Shown here piece after piece: positions 46,933-55,841 of a DNA stretch of 64,000 nucleotides. Under the pieces are notes generated by a model, which was not told the origin of the DNA, ran no database searches, and was given only the letters and a program-made list of their open reading frames with translations. The position numbers were made by a program, and so were the translations under genes. Position 1 is the first letter of the stretch, and every line of letters starts with the position of its first letter. This DNA comes from Bacteroidota bacterium (lineage in GTDB: Bacteria > Bacteroidota > Bacteroidia > UKL13-3), in NCBI GenBank assembly GCA_030680835.1, contig JAUXUD010000086.1, forward strand, positions 62,001 to 126,000. The letters run 5' to 3'.

Positions 46933-47087
46933 TATTCCGATGCAATCTAACTAATGTTTTGTTTTCCAGTTCGCTTTTTTTTATTCTTTTCATCCGTTAA
47001 ATTAAAATTCTTCCAGGTCCAGCATGTAATACATAGCTTTTTTTTGTTTCTTTCTTTAATACCTCAACTTAATACGTTTTCTGTATT

Positions 47088-48605
47088 TTATTCCGTCTTA
47101 TCCTCTTCCTTTTTGTTGGCAGTTTGGTCTGAGCTGTCCGCTCCTTTTAAATAGGTTGGTAAGTTTAAGCCAGCCATATTAAACAAATCGTTAAGTGGCG
47201 GAACCGTTTTCATCATTCCTGAAACAAAGTTTGCAGTAGTGGAATTTCCATTATCACCTTGTCCATTCCCGGAATCCCAAACTGTAATTTTGTCAATCTT
47301 AATGTTTTTAACCGCTTCTACTTGTGTTTTAACCAGTTCAGGAAGCTTTTCCAATAACAGTAATTGGAATGCTTTACTTGGATCGCCACCGGCAGCTTCA
47401 ACAACTTGCTTATAGCCTTCTGCCTGTTTGGTAAGAATTTCAAAAAGTCCCTTGGCTTCTGCTTCCATTTTGGCAAATATTGCATCTGCTTCCCCTTTTG
47501 CATTTTCTCTAATGGTTTCTGCTGCTGCCTGTGCTTCAATAATTGCTCTTTGTTTGGCTATTTCAGCAGGAATTACAATATTGGCAATTTGAGTTGAACG
47601 TTCTCTTTCTGATCGTGCTAATTCGGCTTTTTGTTCGGCCAGATAAGATTCCTCTAAAGCTCTAGCCTGTTGAACTTTTTCGGCAGTTATTGCAATCCGT
47701 AATGATTCTGCTTCTTTTTCCCTGCGCAAGGCATCAGAATTTGCTATTGCAATTTTTGCTTCGTTTTCACCTTGTATTGCAATTGCATTTGCCTCAGATG
47801 TTTTCACCCTTGTATCTCTTTGTGCTTCTGCTTTACCAATCGTTTCATCTTTTGCTGCTGTTGCAATGCTTATTTCTCTGTCTTTTTGAGTAATTGCAAT
47901 TTTTACATCCCGGTCTCTGTGTGTTTCTGCTATTTGAGTATCTTTTTCCCTGTCGGCAAGTGCTTTTCCTGTTTCACCTATTTTCTCCTGTTCAGCAACA
48001 CTAATCTTTGCTTCATTAATCGCTTTGGCGGCCGCTTCTTTTCCTAATGCTTCTATATAACCCGATTCATCTTTGATATCAGTTACGTTTACATTAATTA
48101 ATTTCAATCCAATTTTCTTGAGTTCACTATCAACATTTTTTGAAATATTATCAAGAAATTTATCACGGTCAGAATTAATTTCTTCGATTGTCATTGTAGC
48201 AATTACCAAACGCAATTGACCAAACAAAATATCTTTAGCCAACTCTTGAATCTGTTCGGATGATAAACCTAAAAGTCTTTCTGCTGCAGTATTCATACTG
48301 TCTGCCTCTGTTGAAATGGCAATTGTAAAACGGCATGGGACATCCACTCTGATATTTTGACGGCTTAAGGCATTTGTAAGATTTGCTTCGATAGATAAGG
48401 GTTTTAAATCTAAAAATGCAAAGTCCTGGATTACCGGCCAAATAAAAGCGCCCCCTCCGTGAATACATTTGGCAGACGTGCCGCCTGTTCTACCATAAAT
48501 CACTAATATTTTGTCGGATGGGCAGCGTTTATACCTTGAAACTAATGCCGAAATTGTTACGAATAAAACTACTGCCGCAACTACAATGATTATTATTGGT
48601 GTCAT
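47088..48605 (-). CDS. Flotillin-like SPFH protein
   Basis: A 505-residue protein. N-terminal membrane segment (IIIIVVAAVVLFVTISALV), an SPFH/Band 7 domain (about 35-190), then a long Ala/Glu/Lys-rich coiled coil (about 200-400, repeats such as EAQRDTRVKTSEANA), and a C-terminal part with AAGGDPSKAFQLLLLEKLPELV. This is the layout of YuaG/FloT flotillins, which form membrane scaffolds. The NfeD-like gene ends 11 bases upstream, giving the conserved NfeD-flotillin pair. In Bacillus the pair helps organise membrane microdomains. Confidence 0.92.
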   Translation of the reverse strand: MTPIIIIVVAAVVLFVTISALVSRYKRCPSDKILVIYGRTGGTSAKCIHGGGAFIWPVIQDFAFLDLKPLSIEANLTNALSRQNIRVDVPCRFTIAISTEADSMNTAAERLLGLSSEQIQELAKDILFGQLRLVIATMTIEEINSDRDKFLDNISKNVDSELKKIGLKLINVNVTDIKDESGYIEALGKEAAAKAINEAKISVAEQEKIGETGKALADREKDTQIAETHRDRDVKIAITQKDREISIATAAKDETIGKAEAQRDTRVKTSEANAIAIQGENEAKIAIANSDALRREKEAESLRIAITAEKVQQARALEESYLAEQKAELARSERERSTQIANIVIPAEIAKQRAIIEAQAAAETIRENAKGEADAIFAKMEAEAKGLFEILTKQAEGYKQVVEAAGGDPSKAFQLLLLEKLPELVKTQVEAVKNIKIDKITVWDSGNGQGDNGNSTTANFVSGMMKTVPPLNDLFNMAGLNLPTYLKGADSSDQTANKKEEDKTE

Positions 48606-48616
48606 TTTAATTTTAT

Positions 48617-49183
48617 TTAAATTGTTTCTACTATCAGAATATTGTTGTTTTCTATTTTTACTACTTTTACTACTGAACCGGATTGAATTAAATCATTTTC
48701 AGTCATTGCATCCAATTCGTGAAATGCACCATTCACACTAATCATAATTTTACCTCTCCCTTTTTTATTTCCGGGAATAGTTAAATATACTTCAGCAGTT
48801 TTGTTTAGGGTATTTTTGATTTTAAATGAATTGTCTTCAGCTAATTTTTGTACCTGTCTGATGATGATGAAAAACAAAAAAACAAAAATAATTCCTACAA
48901 ACAACGATAATATTATTAAAAGAGGTCTGCTTGAAATTGTTGTATAAAAAGAAATTCCCGTCCAGCTAAATCCTAAAAGAAAATTAATCAGGTTTCTTAA
49001 GGAAAATAGTTGGAATGGGGAGTCACCTCCTGTCAAGTCCCCATCAAAATCAGCTTCCAGTCCATCTGAAGCGTCAGCACCTATAAAAGTCATGACGGTT
49101 TGAATAATAAAAATTACACTTGCTGGAATAGCAATAAACCAAAAAGTTTTTAACAAAGGTTCTAAATTTTCTAATATTTCCAT
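48617..49183 (-). CDS. NfeD-like membrane protein (YuaF type)
   Basis: A 188-residue protein with three hydrophobic segments (FWFIAIPASVIFIIQTVMTFIG, LINFLLGFSWTGISFYT, LLIILSLFVGIIFVFLFFIII) and a C-terminal OB-like domain (about 125-188, KTAEVYLTIPGNKKGRGKIMISVNGAFHELDAMT). NfeD proteins with an OB domain partner flotillins; here the flotillin gene is directly downstream, 11 bases away. No protease domain is present, as in short NfeD forms. Confidence 0.85.
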   Translation of the reverse strand: MEILENLEPLLKTFWFIAIPASVIFIIQTVMTFIGADASDGLEADFDGDLTGGDSPFQLFSLRNLINFLLGFSWTGISFYTTISSRPLLIILSLFVGIIFVFLFFIIIRQVQKLAEDNSFKIKNTLNKTAEVYLTIPGNKKGRGKIMISVNGAFHELDAMTENDLIQSGSVVKVVKIENNNILIVETI

Positions 49184-49309
49184 AGATATTAAGTTTAAGA
49201 GTTTGCAACTATAAAGCCGGAATCATAGAGTGAAAAATCTTTTCTGAAATCAAGGATGTAAAACTTGCGATAATATTTGGTAAAAGCAAATTTATGTTGA
49301 GGTGAGTTA

Positions 49310-49729
49310 TTAAACAGCTTGGTGGTTTTCCCAATACTCTTTTGGTGTTACTATTCTTGTTTTTTTGTACGTCTGAAATGTGAAGTCGCTTGTGTTTCCG
49401 GTAATTATAAAGTCTGCTGAACTTTCATCTGCAAGTTCAATAATCTTATTATCGTCAAGGTCAGAAACTACGTCAAGTTTTATTTGAGGGTCATATTTTA
49501 TTGATTTGATTTCAATGTCAACAAGTAACATTTCTGCCTTAACAATAAAATCGGGATATTTTGCAAATTTCGGTCGGGCTAAAACGTCATAATATTCGAC
49601 CAGAAGTGCTGGAGAAATACAGAGTTGAAATTTATCTTCAATGAATAGTTCGTATATGATTCGGTAAGGATAACTTCGTTGGATTAGTGACGAAACGAAT
49701 ACATTGGTGTCAATTACGATCTTTTGCAT
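49310..49729 (-). CDS. PIN-domain toxin
   Basis: A 139-residue PIN ribonuclease of the putative toxin-antitoxin PIN family. The acidic active-site residues are D7 (VIDTNVFVS), E45 (LLVEYYDVL), D92/D93 (SDLDDNKIIELA) and D115 (ITGNTSDF). Such enzymes usually cleave RNA and are held inactive by the cognate antitoxin. The start overlaps the 3' end of the antitoxin gene by 20 bases. Confidence 0.9.
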   Translation of the reverse strand: MQKIVIDTNVFVSSLIQRSYPYRIIYELFIEDKFQLCISPALLVEYYDVLARPKFAKYPDFIVKAEMLLVDIEIKSIKYDPQIKLDVVSDLDDNKIIELADESSADFIITGNTSDFTFQTYKKTRIVTPKEYWENHQAV

Positions 49730-49940
49730 TCTTTCTTACTGCTTTGACTTCGTTTGTAATTTCATCCATAGTCATTTTTGAAAGTTCGTATTTATCAGCA
49801 AGTTCTATGCACCTATTTAAATTCTGACGCGTTAATTCCTTACTAACAAGATCAATAAAATCAGAAAATGTCAGTTTATCGGTCTTAATTCCAAATTTGC
49901 TATATTCTATTTCCGAAATTGAAACGTTTAATGTTCTCAT
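49710..49940 (-). CDS. Antitoxin of the PIN toxin
   Basis: A 76-residue protein. Its N-terminus (RTLNVSISEIEYSKFGI) fits a short DNA-binding strand-helix element and the C-terminal half is charged and helical (IELADKYELSKMTMDEITNEVKAVRKNAKDRN), likely the toxin-binding tail. It precedes and overlaps the PIN gene, the usual antitoxin-first order. The specific family is not certain. Confidence 0.78.
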   Translation of the reverse strand: MRTLNVSISEIEYSKFGIKTDKLTFSDFIDLVSKELTRQNLNRCIELADKYELSKMTMDEITNEVKAVRKNAKDRN

Positions 49941-49956
49941 AATTTTAATCTTTATC

Positions 49957-49989
49957 CAAATTTACAAAATAATATTTATCTTTTGCAAG
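49957..49989 (-). promoter_or_regulatory. Candidate promoter of the toxin-antitoxin operon
   Basis: Minus-strand TAAATTTG (49957-49964) is an exact -7 match. A CTTG (49986-49989) lies 21 bases upstream, one base more than the usual spacing. Confidence 0.45.
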
Positions 49990-50138
49990 TTAGTTGAACT
50001 TTGTGAATTCGGATAGTAGTACCTCCAATCAGTTCAAAATAGCGTTGAACAAAACCTTCATAGAGAAATTCTCCTATCTTCAGGATATAACTTGAAATGC
50101 AGATTCGAATTTAACAGAACATCTTTAATAAAACGTTC

Positions 50139-50224
50139 AACCCTTTCCGGGTTGCAGTTTCTTGGGGTCGCCAGTTACCACCGGATTTCATCGGGGCTAT
50201 TTTTGTTCAATCCATTCAGGATTG
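50139..50224. repeat. Element of successive short hairpins
   Basis: In the 381-bp gap between the antitoxin and the HsdR-N gene lie CAACCC-TTTCC-GGGTTG (50139-50155) and CAATCC-ATTCA-GGATTG (50208-50224), each a 6-bp stem with a 5-base loop. A weaker one (CCGG/TCGG, around 50181-50194) sits between them. The rest of the gap is AT-rich and holds no gene. It resembles a dispersed Bacteroidota element built of short hairpins, as I recall, but I cannot name it. Confidence 0.55.
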
Positions 50225-50321
50225 GAATATGAAATTGAATTTAGCGGATTCAATAGCATAGCAATACAAATATTTTTATATATACAGTATTAATTCGATA
50301 GTTCAACTTCAAATTGCCATA

Positions 50322-51398
50322 TTATGCCATATCTTTTGATTTGTCGTAACTCTCCACAGTTTTAAACAGAATTTCACTATATTTAAAAAGGTCATCAAGA
50401 GTTGCAATTTCTTTTTTGATTTCCTTTTTCTGGTCGTCCATGATGCCAATATATTTTTTTGCGCCTAGGTAAAGCCTGCAAATAGTTTTTCTATTATTAT
50501 CATCCAGTAAAATTGCAAAATAAGATTGTGCATCTCTAAAAGCTATTCTGTTCACACTTATTTTTTGTCGTAAAATTGTTTTCACAATCATAAACGCCTC
50601 ACGTTCTTCTTCAGTTGTTACAACTTTGCTTGCTTCTTCAATCTGTTCTGCAGCATGAAGAGCAGCGGATTCTTTAGTAGCTTCATCTTCTTTTGACAGA
50701 GCGGTTTTTAAACGTTCCGTTATCAGGTCACTAATATGCTGTTGTACAGATTTTTTTGTTAATGCAGTGAACTGTTCCAAAACCTTTGCAGTAATCATAC
50801 TCGGGTAAACTTGTTTTGCAAAGTGTTTTACAAAATCTGCTGACGGGCTGTTGAGCTCTTGCTGAATTAACTGCTTTAATTCATTCATATATTTGAGTTC
50901 GCTTGCAGTATTTACAATACTTTCAATATCGAAATTAGTTTTGTGAAACTTCTTTAATTCTTCAATTTGATTGTCCTTAATTTCTGTAATATTAAATTCT
51001 AAAAACGGTTTTTCGTCCATTTTATTTGGTGCAACCAGGTCGGAGTAAAAGCGATAAATAATACCATTTGTCAAAAGTCCAAACTTTGCCTTCGAAACAT
51101 GAAAGTAACGTAAAAGCTGACCGTCATGTATGCTTAAATTTTGTGCCCAATGTTTACATTCAATTAATATGGTAGGAGTACCATCCTTGAAAATTGCGTA
51201 ATCAATTTTCTCGCCTTTTTTTAGTCCAATGTCCGAAACAAACTCAGGAACCACTTCAAGAGGATTGAACACGTCATAGCCTAATGCTTGTAAAAAAGGC
51301 ATAATGAAGGCGTTCTTTGTAGCTTCTTCCGTTGAAATTTGGTCCTTGAGTTTAGTTACTCTGTCACCGATTACTTTAAGTTGGTCTTTGAAGTCCAT
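50322..51398 (-). CDS. Stand-alone type I restriction HsdR N-terminal nuclease-like protein
   Basis: A 358-residue soluble protein. Residues 20-110 match the HsdR N-terminal (HSDR_N) nuclease: E25 in the first helix, D66 in KIDYAIF and E80-C-K82 in LIECKHW form a complete PD-(D/E)xK site. The rest is helical (about 150-280, rich in Glu/Lys) with a C-terminal domain (FAILLDDNNRKTICRLYLGAKKYIGI). There is no helicase, and no HsdM or HsdS gene nearby. Such lone proteins are often annotated restriction endonuclease-like; a role in defence is inferred, not shown. Confidence 0.8.
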   Translation of the reverse strand: MDFKDQLKVIGDRVTKLKDQISTEEATKNAFIMPFLQALGYDVFNPLEVVPEFVSDIGLKKGEKIDYAIFKDGTPTILIECKHWAQNLSIHDGQLLRYFHVSKAKFGLLTNGIIYRFYSDLVAPNKMDEKPFLEFNITEIKDNQIEELKKFHKTNFDIESIVNTASELKYMNELKQLIQQELNSPSADFVKHFAKQVYPSMITAKVLEQFTALTKKSVQQHISDLITERLKTALSKEDEATKESAALHAAEQIEEASKVVTTEEEREAFMIVKTILRQKISVNRIAFRDAQSYFAILLDDNNRKTICRLYLGAKKYIGIMDDQKKEIKKEIATLDDLFKYSEILFKTVESYDKSKDMA

Positions 51399-51554
51399 AT
51401 GATTTGTTTCTTTAGGTTATATATACAAAAATATTCTTTTCTTTATATTTTACGTAATACCATAATAATTACAAAATAATACTCCAAAACAACTAACTGT
51501 AATCAAACCTCATCAAAAACCGTAACTTACATGAATTTCACTCCCCCAACCCTA

Positions 51555-52151
51555 CTACTCCTCCACCATCTTATTAATTTTGGGTTGGATAAACCAGATT
51601 CCGATTGGGAAAAACCAAAGCATTAGAAATTCGCCGGCGAAATCTGTGAACTTCACGGCTCTTTGCAATTCTGCTGTTTTAAAGGTTTTGGCTACTAAAT
51701 AAGTTGCATAAATAACACAAAACACTGAAAAAAGATGAATGGGTAATATAATCCAGAACAGGCTTCTAAAAATACTGAAATCCGGAGGTTGATCGGTTTG
51801 AAAAATTCCGCTCATGATAATTAGAAAACCTATCATATAAAAGAATGAGTAGATCAATACAATAAAAAATAAAATTTTAAAAAGTATTGTATTCAAAGGT
51901 ATATGTGCAGGAACCTTTTTTTGTAGTCCGATTGCAATTGCCCAAAACCAGGTAAAAAAGGTTACCATAAAAATAAACGTAATAATGGGAATGAATTTAA
52001 AGTAAAGATACATCTGCTCAGGCTCTGGATTTGATTCATGACTGATATTGGAAATCATAGAAACCATTATAATAATTTGTGTGCACACAGGAGCTCCAAA
52101 TGTCCAGATGAAAAGTTGCCAGTGTTTCATTTTTAAAAACCAGTCAATCAT
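51555..52151 (-). CDS. Integral membrane protein, unknown function
   Basis: A 198-residue protein with about five hydrophobic segments (LFIWTFGAPVCTQIIIMVSMI, FIPIITFIFMVTFFTWFWAI, ILFFIVLIYSFFYMIGFLIIM, IILPIHLFSVFCVIYATYLV, LMLWFFPIGIWFI) and a short basic C-terminus (QPKINKMVEE). I recognise no family. It is transcribed alone, between the lone nuclease gene and an MBL gene. Confidence 0.7.
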   Translation of the reverse strand: MIDWFLKMKHWQLFIWTFGAPVCTQIIIMVSMISNISHESNPEPEQMYLYFKFIPIITFIFMVTFFTWFWAIAIGLQKKVPAHIPLNTILFKILFFIVLIYSFFYMIGFLIIMSGIFQTDQPPDFSIFRSLFWIILPIHLFSVFCVIYATYLVAKTFKTAELQRAVKFTDFAGEFLMLWFFPIGIWFIQPKINKMVEE

Positions 52152-52266
52152 CTTGTAAGTTTAGTGAAATAAATTTAAATTAATATGCATTTTTTTATTT
52201 TATTTTCACTATTTATATTCATTATTAATAGTTAAATTCAATACATATCTAAACTAATTATTGTGG

Positions 52267-52301
52267 AACACCAAACAGGGCGGATGCAATCCGCCCCTAC
52301 C
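52267..52301. repeat. Dispersed hairpin repeat, copy 2
   Basis: Second copy of the 35-bp block at 1894-1928, one base different. The stem GGGCGGAT (52278-52285) and ATCCGCCC (52289-52296) enclose GCA. Confidence 0.8.
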
Positions 52302-52380
52302 CATTTTCCTCCATTCATTCCCTCTCCCTTTCATTCCTTCCTACCCTCATACATTCCCACTCTCCTACCCTCGTTTCTTC
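52302..52380 (-). repeat. G-rich GAGGGTAGGA repeats after the MBL stop
   Basis: Read in the MBL sense, the 79 bases after the stop hold two GAGGGTAGGA units, GTGGGAATG and further G/A-rich pieces. The same units follow DUF4440 and SDR at 35286-35361. The region is purine-rich on the minus strand and contains no gene. Confidence 0.7.
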
Positions 52381-53220
52381 CTACAAATCCGAAATCCGCA
52401 CCAGCTCTCCCATCCGGATGCCTTTCTCGGTTTGCTGAACCGTGCAGGCTTCATTGAATGGATCGTGCTCAAAAAACAGGATCTGATTTTCGGCAACGGC
52501 GGTTTGCAGGATGGCTTGCTTTTCTTTCATGGTTTCCAGCGGACGAACATCATAACCCATTACGTAAGCGGTTGGAATATGTGCCATGGTGGGTATTACA
52601 TCGGCCAGGTAAATTACTTTTCTGCCTTTGTAGGGAATGATGGGATGTACCATTTGGTTGCTGTGACCTGTAGTATAAAGAAGTTCAATTTCAGGATGAA
52701 AACGCTCACCCTTTTTAAACAGCTTTAACTGTCCGCTTTCCTGTATGGGAATAATATTTTCTTTTAAAAAACTGGCTTTCTCCCGGGGGTTGGGTGACTG
52801 ACTTTCATTCCAGTGTGCTTCAGCAATCCAGTAAGTAGCATTTTTAAATGCAGTTTCGTAACGGGTATGTTCCGGGTTCCATTGTATGCTTCCGCCGCAA
52901 TGGTCGAAATGCAAATGCGAGAGCACCATATCGGTTATATCTGCAGAAGTAAATCCATGTTTGTTTAATGATTTTTCCAAAGTATCATCGCCATGCAGAT
53001 AATAATGGCCAAAGAATTTTTCATCCTGTTTGGTACCCATTCCGTTGTCAATCAACATGAGCCGGTTTCTGTCCTGAACGAGCAAACAACGCATGGCCAG
53101 TCGAATCATATTATTCTCATCGCCTGGGTTCAACTTATGCCAGATGCTTTTGGGCACTACGCCAAACATGGCACCTCCATCCAGTTTAAAAAATCCGGTT
53201 TCTATGCTAAATAAATTCAT
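52381..53220 (-). CDS. MBL-fold metallo-hydrolase
   Basis: A 279-residue metallo-beta-lactamase fold protein. The metal motif is H102-x-H104-x-D106-H107 (SHLHFDHCGG), with a later H in TTGHSNQM and D in LADVIPT. No signal peptide, so it is cytoplasmic. The layout resembles quorum-quenching lactonase-like or related hydrolases of the glyoxalase II superfamily; the substrate is unknown. Confidence 0.87.
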   Translation of the reverse strand: MNLFSIETGFFKLDGGAMFGVVPKSIWHKLNPGDENNMIRLAMRCLLVQDRNRLMLIDNGMGTKQDEKFFGHYYLHGDDTLEKSLNKHGFTSADITDMVLSHLHFDHCGGSIQWNPEHTRYETAFKNATYWIAEAHWNESQSPNPREKASFLKENIIPIQESGQLKLFKKGERFHPEIELLYTTGHSNQMVHPIIPYKGRKVIYLADVIPTMAHIPTAYVMGYDVRPLETMKEKQAILQTAVAENQILFFEHDPFNEACTVQQTEKGIRMGELVRISDL

Positions 53221-53278
53221 GCCGGCAATTTAAGGTTTCAATGGTTTTATTTTACAACAAATTCCATTAATCTTGTTG

Positions 53279-54457
53279 ATGATGAAAACAAGATTCAGAA
53301 CCCTACCGCTTTTAGTTAGCCTTATGTTTTTTTTGCATCAGGTTTCGGCTCAGGAAATAAATATAAAAAACGAAAAGAAAGGCGATACAACCATACTTTT
53401 ATTTGCCGAACAAATGCCTGAGTTTCCAGGAGGAAATGAAGAATTGTCGAAGTATCTTGTCAATAATATTAAATACCCAAAAATTGCCAAGGAAAATGGT
53501 ATAGAAGGCAGATGTATTTTAACATTTGTGGTATGTGATAATGGTAAAATATGTAATATTGAATCCGTTCATAAAGTGGGATGGGGACTGGACGATGAGG
53601 CCATACGGGTTATTAAAGCTATGCCCGCCTGGACACCGGGGATGCAAAATGGAAAACCGGTATTTGTTACATATACTTTACCCATTAGATTTGAAATGGA
53701 AGTTCATGTAAATACAGATACCATTTTTTATAACAAAGCCTGGCAAGTATGTTCTAAAGACAATGCAAGTTATATACGGATTATTAAACCCATCATGAAC
53801 CAATTTGCGGTAAATGATTACTATTATCCCTCTATGAAAATTCAAATGAAGGGCATATACAGCGACATTAACCACGATAAAGAACTAGAAAACGGAACCT
53901 TTCAGTATTTTTCTGATTCGGGTTATAAAACATCGGAAGGAGATTTTTATGAAGGCAAGAAGGAAGGTAAGTGGAATTACTTTTTTGAGAATGGTTCTGT
54001 TTGGTATACCAAAACATTCAATTATGACAAGCAGGATGGAGAATGCATTACATTCTATCCAAACGGTTCAAAAAGAAGAATGGAAATATTTAATAACGGC
54101 ATTTTAAAAAAAGGAATTTGTTATACCCCGGAAGGCAAAGATACTAGCTATTTTCCCATGGAAGAAAGGCCTGAATTTCCAGGTGGTGACGAAGCATTGT
54201 CTAAATTTTTATCACAAAATATTCAATATCCTCCGGAAGCAAGAGAGAATGAGATTGAAGGTAAGGTGATGGTTCAGTTTTCTATTGATAAAAATGGGAA
54301 TCTTCAGGATATCATGATCATATCTTCACCGGATGCCAGTTTATCGACCGAAACATTAAGGGTAATGCACCTAATGCCTCAATGGAAACCTAATCGTTTT
54401 GAAGGAATGTATGTTGAAGAAAAAAACACATTACCGGTTCGGTTTCAATTAAAATAA
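53279..54457 (+). CDS. Protein with two TonB C-terminal domains and MORN-like repeats
   Basis: A 392-residue secreted protein from the ATG at 53279. Signal peptide ends QVSAQE. TonB_C domain 1 covers about 44-138 (EQMPEFPGGNEELSKYLV, AWTPGMQNGKPV); residues 200-280 hold MORN_2/YwqK-like repeats (GDFYEGKKEGKWNYFFENG, DGECITFYPNGSKRRM); TonB_C domain 2 covers about 297-392. It has no N-terminal TonB membrane anchor beyond the signal, so it is probably periplasmic. Domain 1 is strikingly like the protein at the right edge (63598). Function unknown. Confidence 0.85.
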   Translation: MMKTRFRTLPLLVSLMFFLHQVSAQEINIKNEKKGDTTILLFAEQMPEFPGGNEELSKYLVNNIKYPKIAKENGIEGRCILTFVVCDNGKICNIESVHKVGWGLDDEAIRVIKAMPAWTPGMQNGKPVFVTYTLPIRFEMEVHVNTDTIFYNKAWQVCSKDNASYIRIIKPIMNQFAVNDYYYPSMKIQMKGIYSDINHDKELENGTFQYFSDSGYKTSEGDFYEGKKEGKWNYFFENGSVWYTKTFNYDKQDGECITFYPNGSKRRMEIFNNGILKKGICYTPEGKDTSYFPMEERPEFPGGDEALSKFLSQNIQYPPEARENEIEGKVMVQFSIDKNGNLQDIMIISSPDASLSTETLRVMHLMPQWKPNRFEGMYVEEKNTLPVRFQLK

Positions 54458-54464
54458 AAATACC

Positions 54465-55814
54465 ATGCAAATTCATTTTATATCAATTGGAGGTGCCGTG
54501 ATGCACAATATGGCCATTGCACTTCATAAAAAAGGCTATCAGGTTACGGGCAGTGATGATGAGATTTATGAACCTGCTGCATCGCGCCTGCAAAAGTATG
54601 GTTTGATGCCAAAGACTTTTGGGTGGGATACTGACAACATTCATGCAGGCCTCGATGCCATCATCCTGGGTATGCATGCCCGCAAAGACAATCCCGAAAT
54701 GCTCAGGGCACAGGAACTTGGATTGAAAATATATTCCTTCCCCGAATACATGTATGAGCAAACCAAAGACAAGTTAAGAATAGTTGTGGGTGGCAGTCAT
54801 GGTAAAACAACCACTACCGCCATGATATTGCATGTACTGCATTATTTTAACCTGGAGTTTGATTATTTGGTGGGCTCACAACTGGCTGGATTTGAAACCA
54901 TGGTGGGTTTGAGTAATACTTCTAGAATTGCAGTTTTTGAAGGCGACGAATACCTCACCTCAGCTCTTGATTTACGTCCGAAGTTTCATGTATACCAGGC
55001 GCAGGTGGGCATTATCACAGGCATTGCATGGGATCATATCAATGTATTTCCCACTTTTGAAAACTATTTATATCAGTTTGAAAAATTCATTAAAGACTTG
55101 CCCAAAGAGGGCTGCATTATTTATTGTGCCGATGATGCGGAAGTAAAAAAACTATTGGATGAAACCGAAATTTCAGCTGAAAAAATTCCATACCATACGC
55201 CTGCTTTCGAAATACATGAAGGTCATGCAACATTAACAAATATTGAGTATGATGGCAGCTTACACAAAATACCCTTAATGGTATTCGGCACCCATAACTT
55301 TCAAAACATGATGGCCGCCAAACATGCCTGTATCAAAGCGGGTATAACCGTGGCACAATTTTATGAAGCCATACAAAGTTTTAAAGGCACCTCAAACCGG
55401 CTTGAAACCATTCATGAAGATGCACGCAGCATGATTATAAGAGATTTTGCGCATGCTCCTTCCAAATTGAAAGCAACAGTTAATGCAGTTAGGGAGTTAT
55501 ATCCTGAACGCAAACTCATTGCGATTTATGAGTTACATACCTTTAGCAGTTTAAATAAAGATTTCCTGCCGCACTATAAAGATTCGTTGGGTAAGGCCGA
55601 TGTGCGGGCGGTATTATTCAGCAAACACGCGCTTGAGATCAAGAAAATGCCCATGCTTGACTCGGAAGAAGTAGCCTCCGGTTTTGGGGAAGACGTGTCT
55701 GTTTTTACCGATAAAAATGAATTGCGGAAATTTATTGAACGCCATTATACCGGCAATGAAAATTTGTTGCTGATGAGTAGCGGAACCTTTGATGGGATGG
55801 ATTTGGAGTTTTAG
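54465..55814 (+). CDS. mpl: UDP-N-acetylmuramate:tripeptide ligase (Mpl-type Mur ligase)
   Basis: A 449-residue Mur ligase. It has the Rossmann start HFISIGGAVMHNMAIALHKKG, the ATP loop GGSHGKTTTTAM and the central NIEYDGSLHKIPLMVFGTHNFQNMMAA; the C-terminal domain has DFAHAPSKLKATVNAV. Mpl joins recycled tripeptide to UDP-MurNAc; the HAPSKLKAT region is typical of Mpl rather than MurC. It starts seven bases after the preceding gene, but the two may not share a pathway. Confidence 0.88.
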   Translation: MQIHFISIGGAVMHNMAIALHKKGYQVTGSDDEIYEPAASRLQKYGLMPKTFGWDTDNIHAGLDAIILGMHARKDNPEMLRAQELGLKIYSFPEYMYEQTKDKLRIVVGGSHGKTTTTAMILHVLHYFNLEFDYLVGSQLAGFETMVGLSNTSRIAVFEGDEYLTSALDLRPKFHVYQAQVGIITGIAWDHINVFPTFENYLYQFEKFIKDLPKEGCIIYCADDAEVKKLLDETEISAEKIPYHTPAFEIHEGHATLTNIEYDGSLHKIPLMVFGTHNFQNMMAAKHACIKAGITVAQFYEAIQSFKGTSNRLETIHEDARSMIIRDFAHAPSKLKATVNAVRELYPERKLIAIYELHTFSSLNKDFLPHYKDSLGKADVRAVLFSKHALEIKKMPMLDSEEVASGFGEDVSVFTDKNELRKFIERHYTGNENLLLMSSGTFDGMDLEF

Positions 55815-55841
55815 ATTTAGTTATACGTTATTGCCTTTTAA

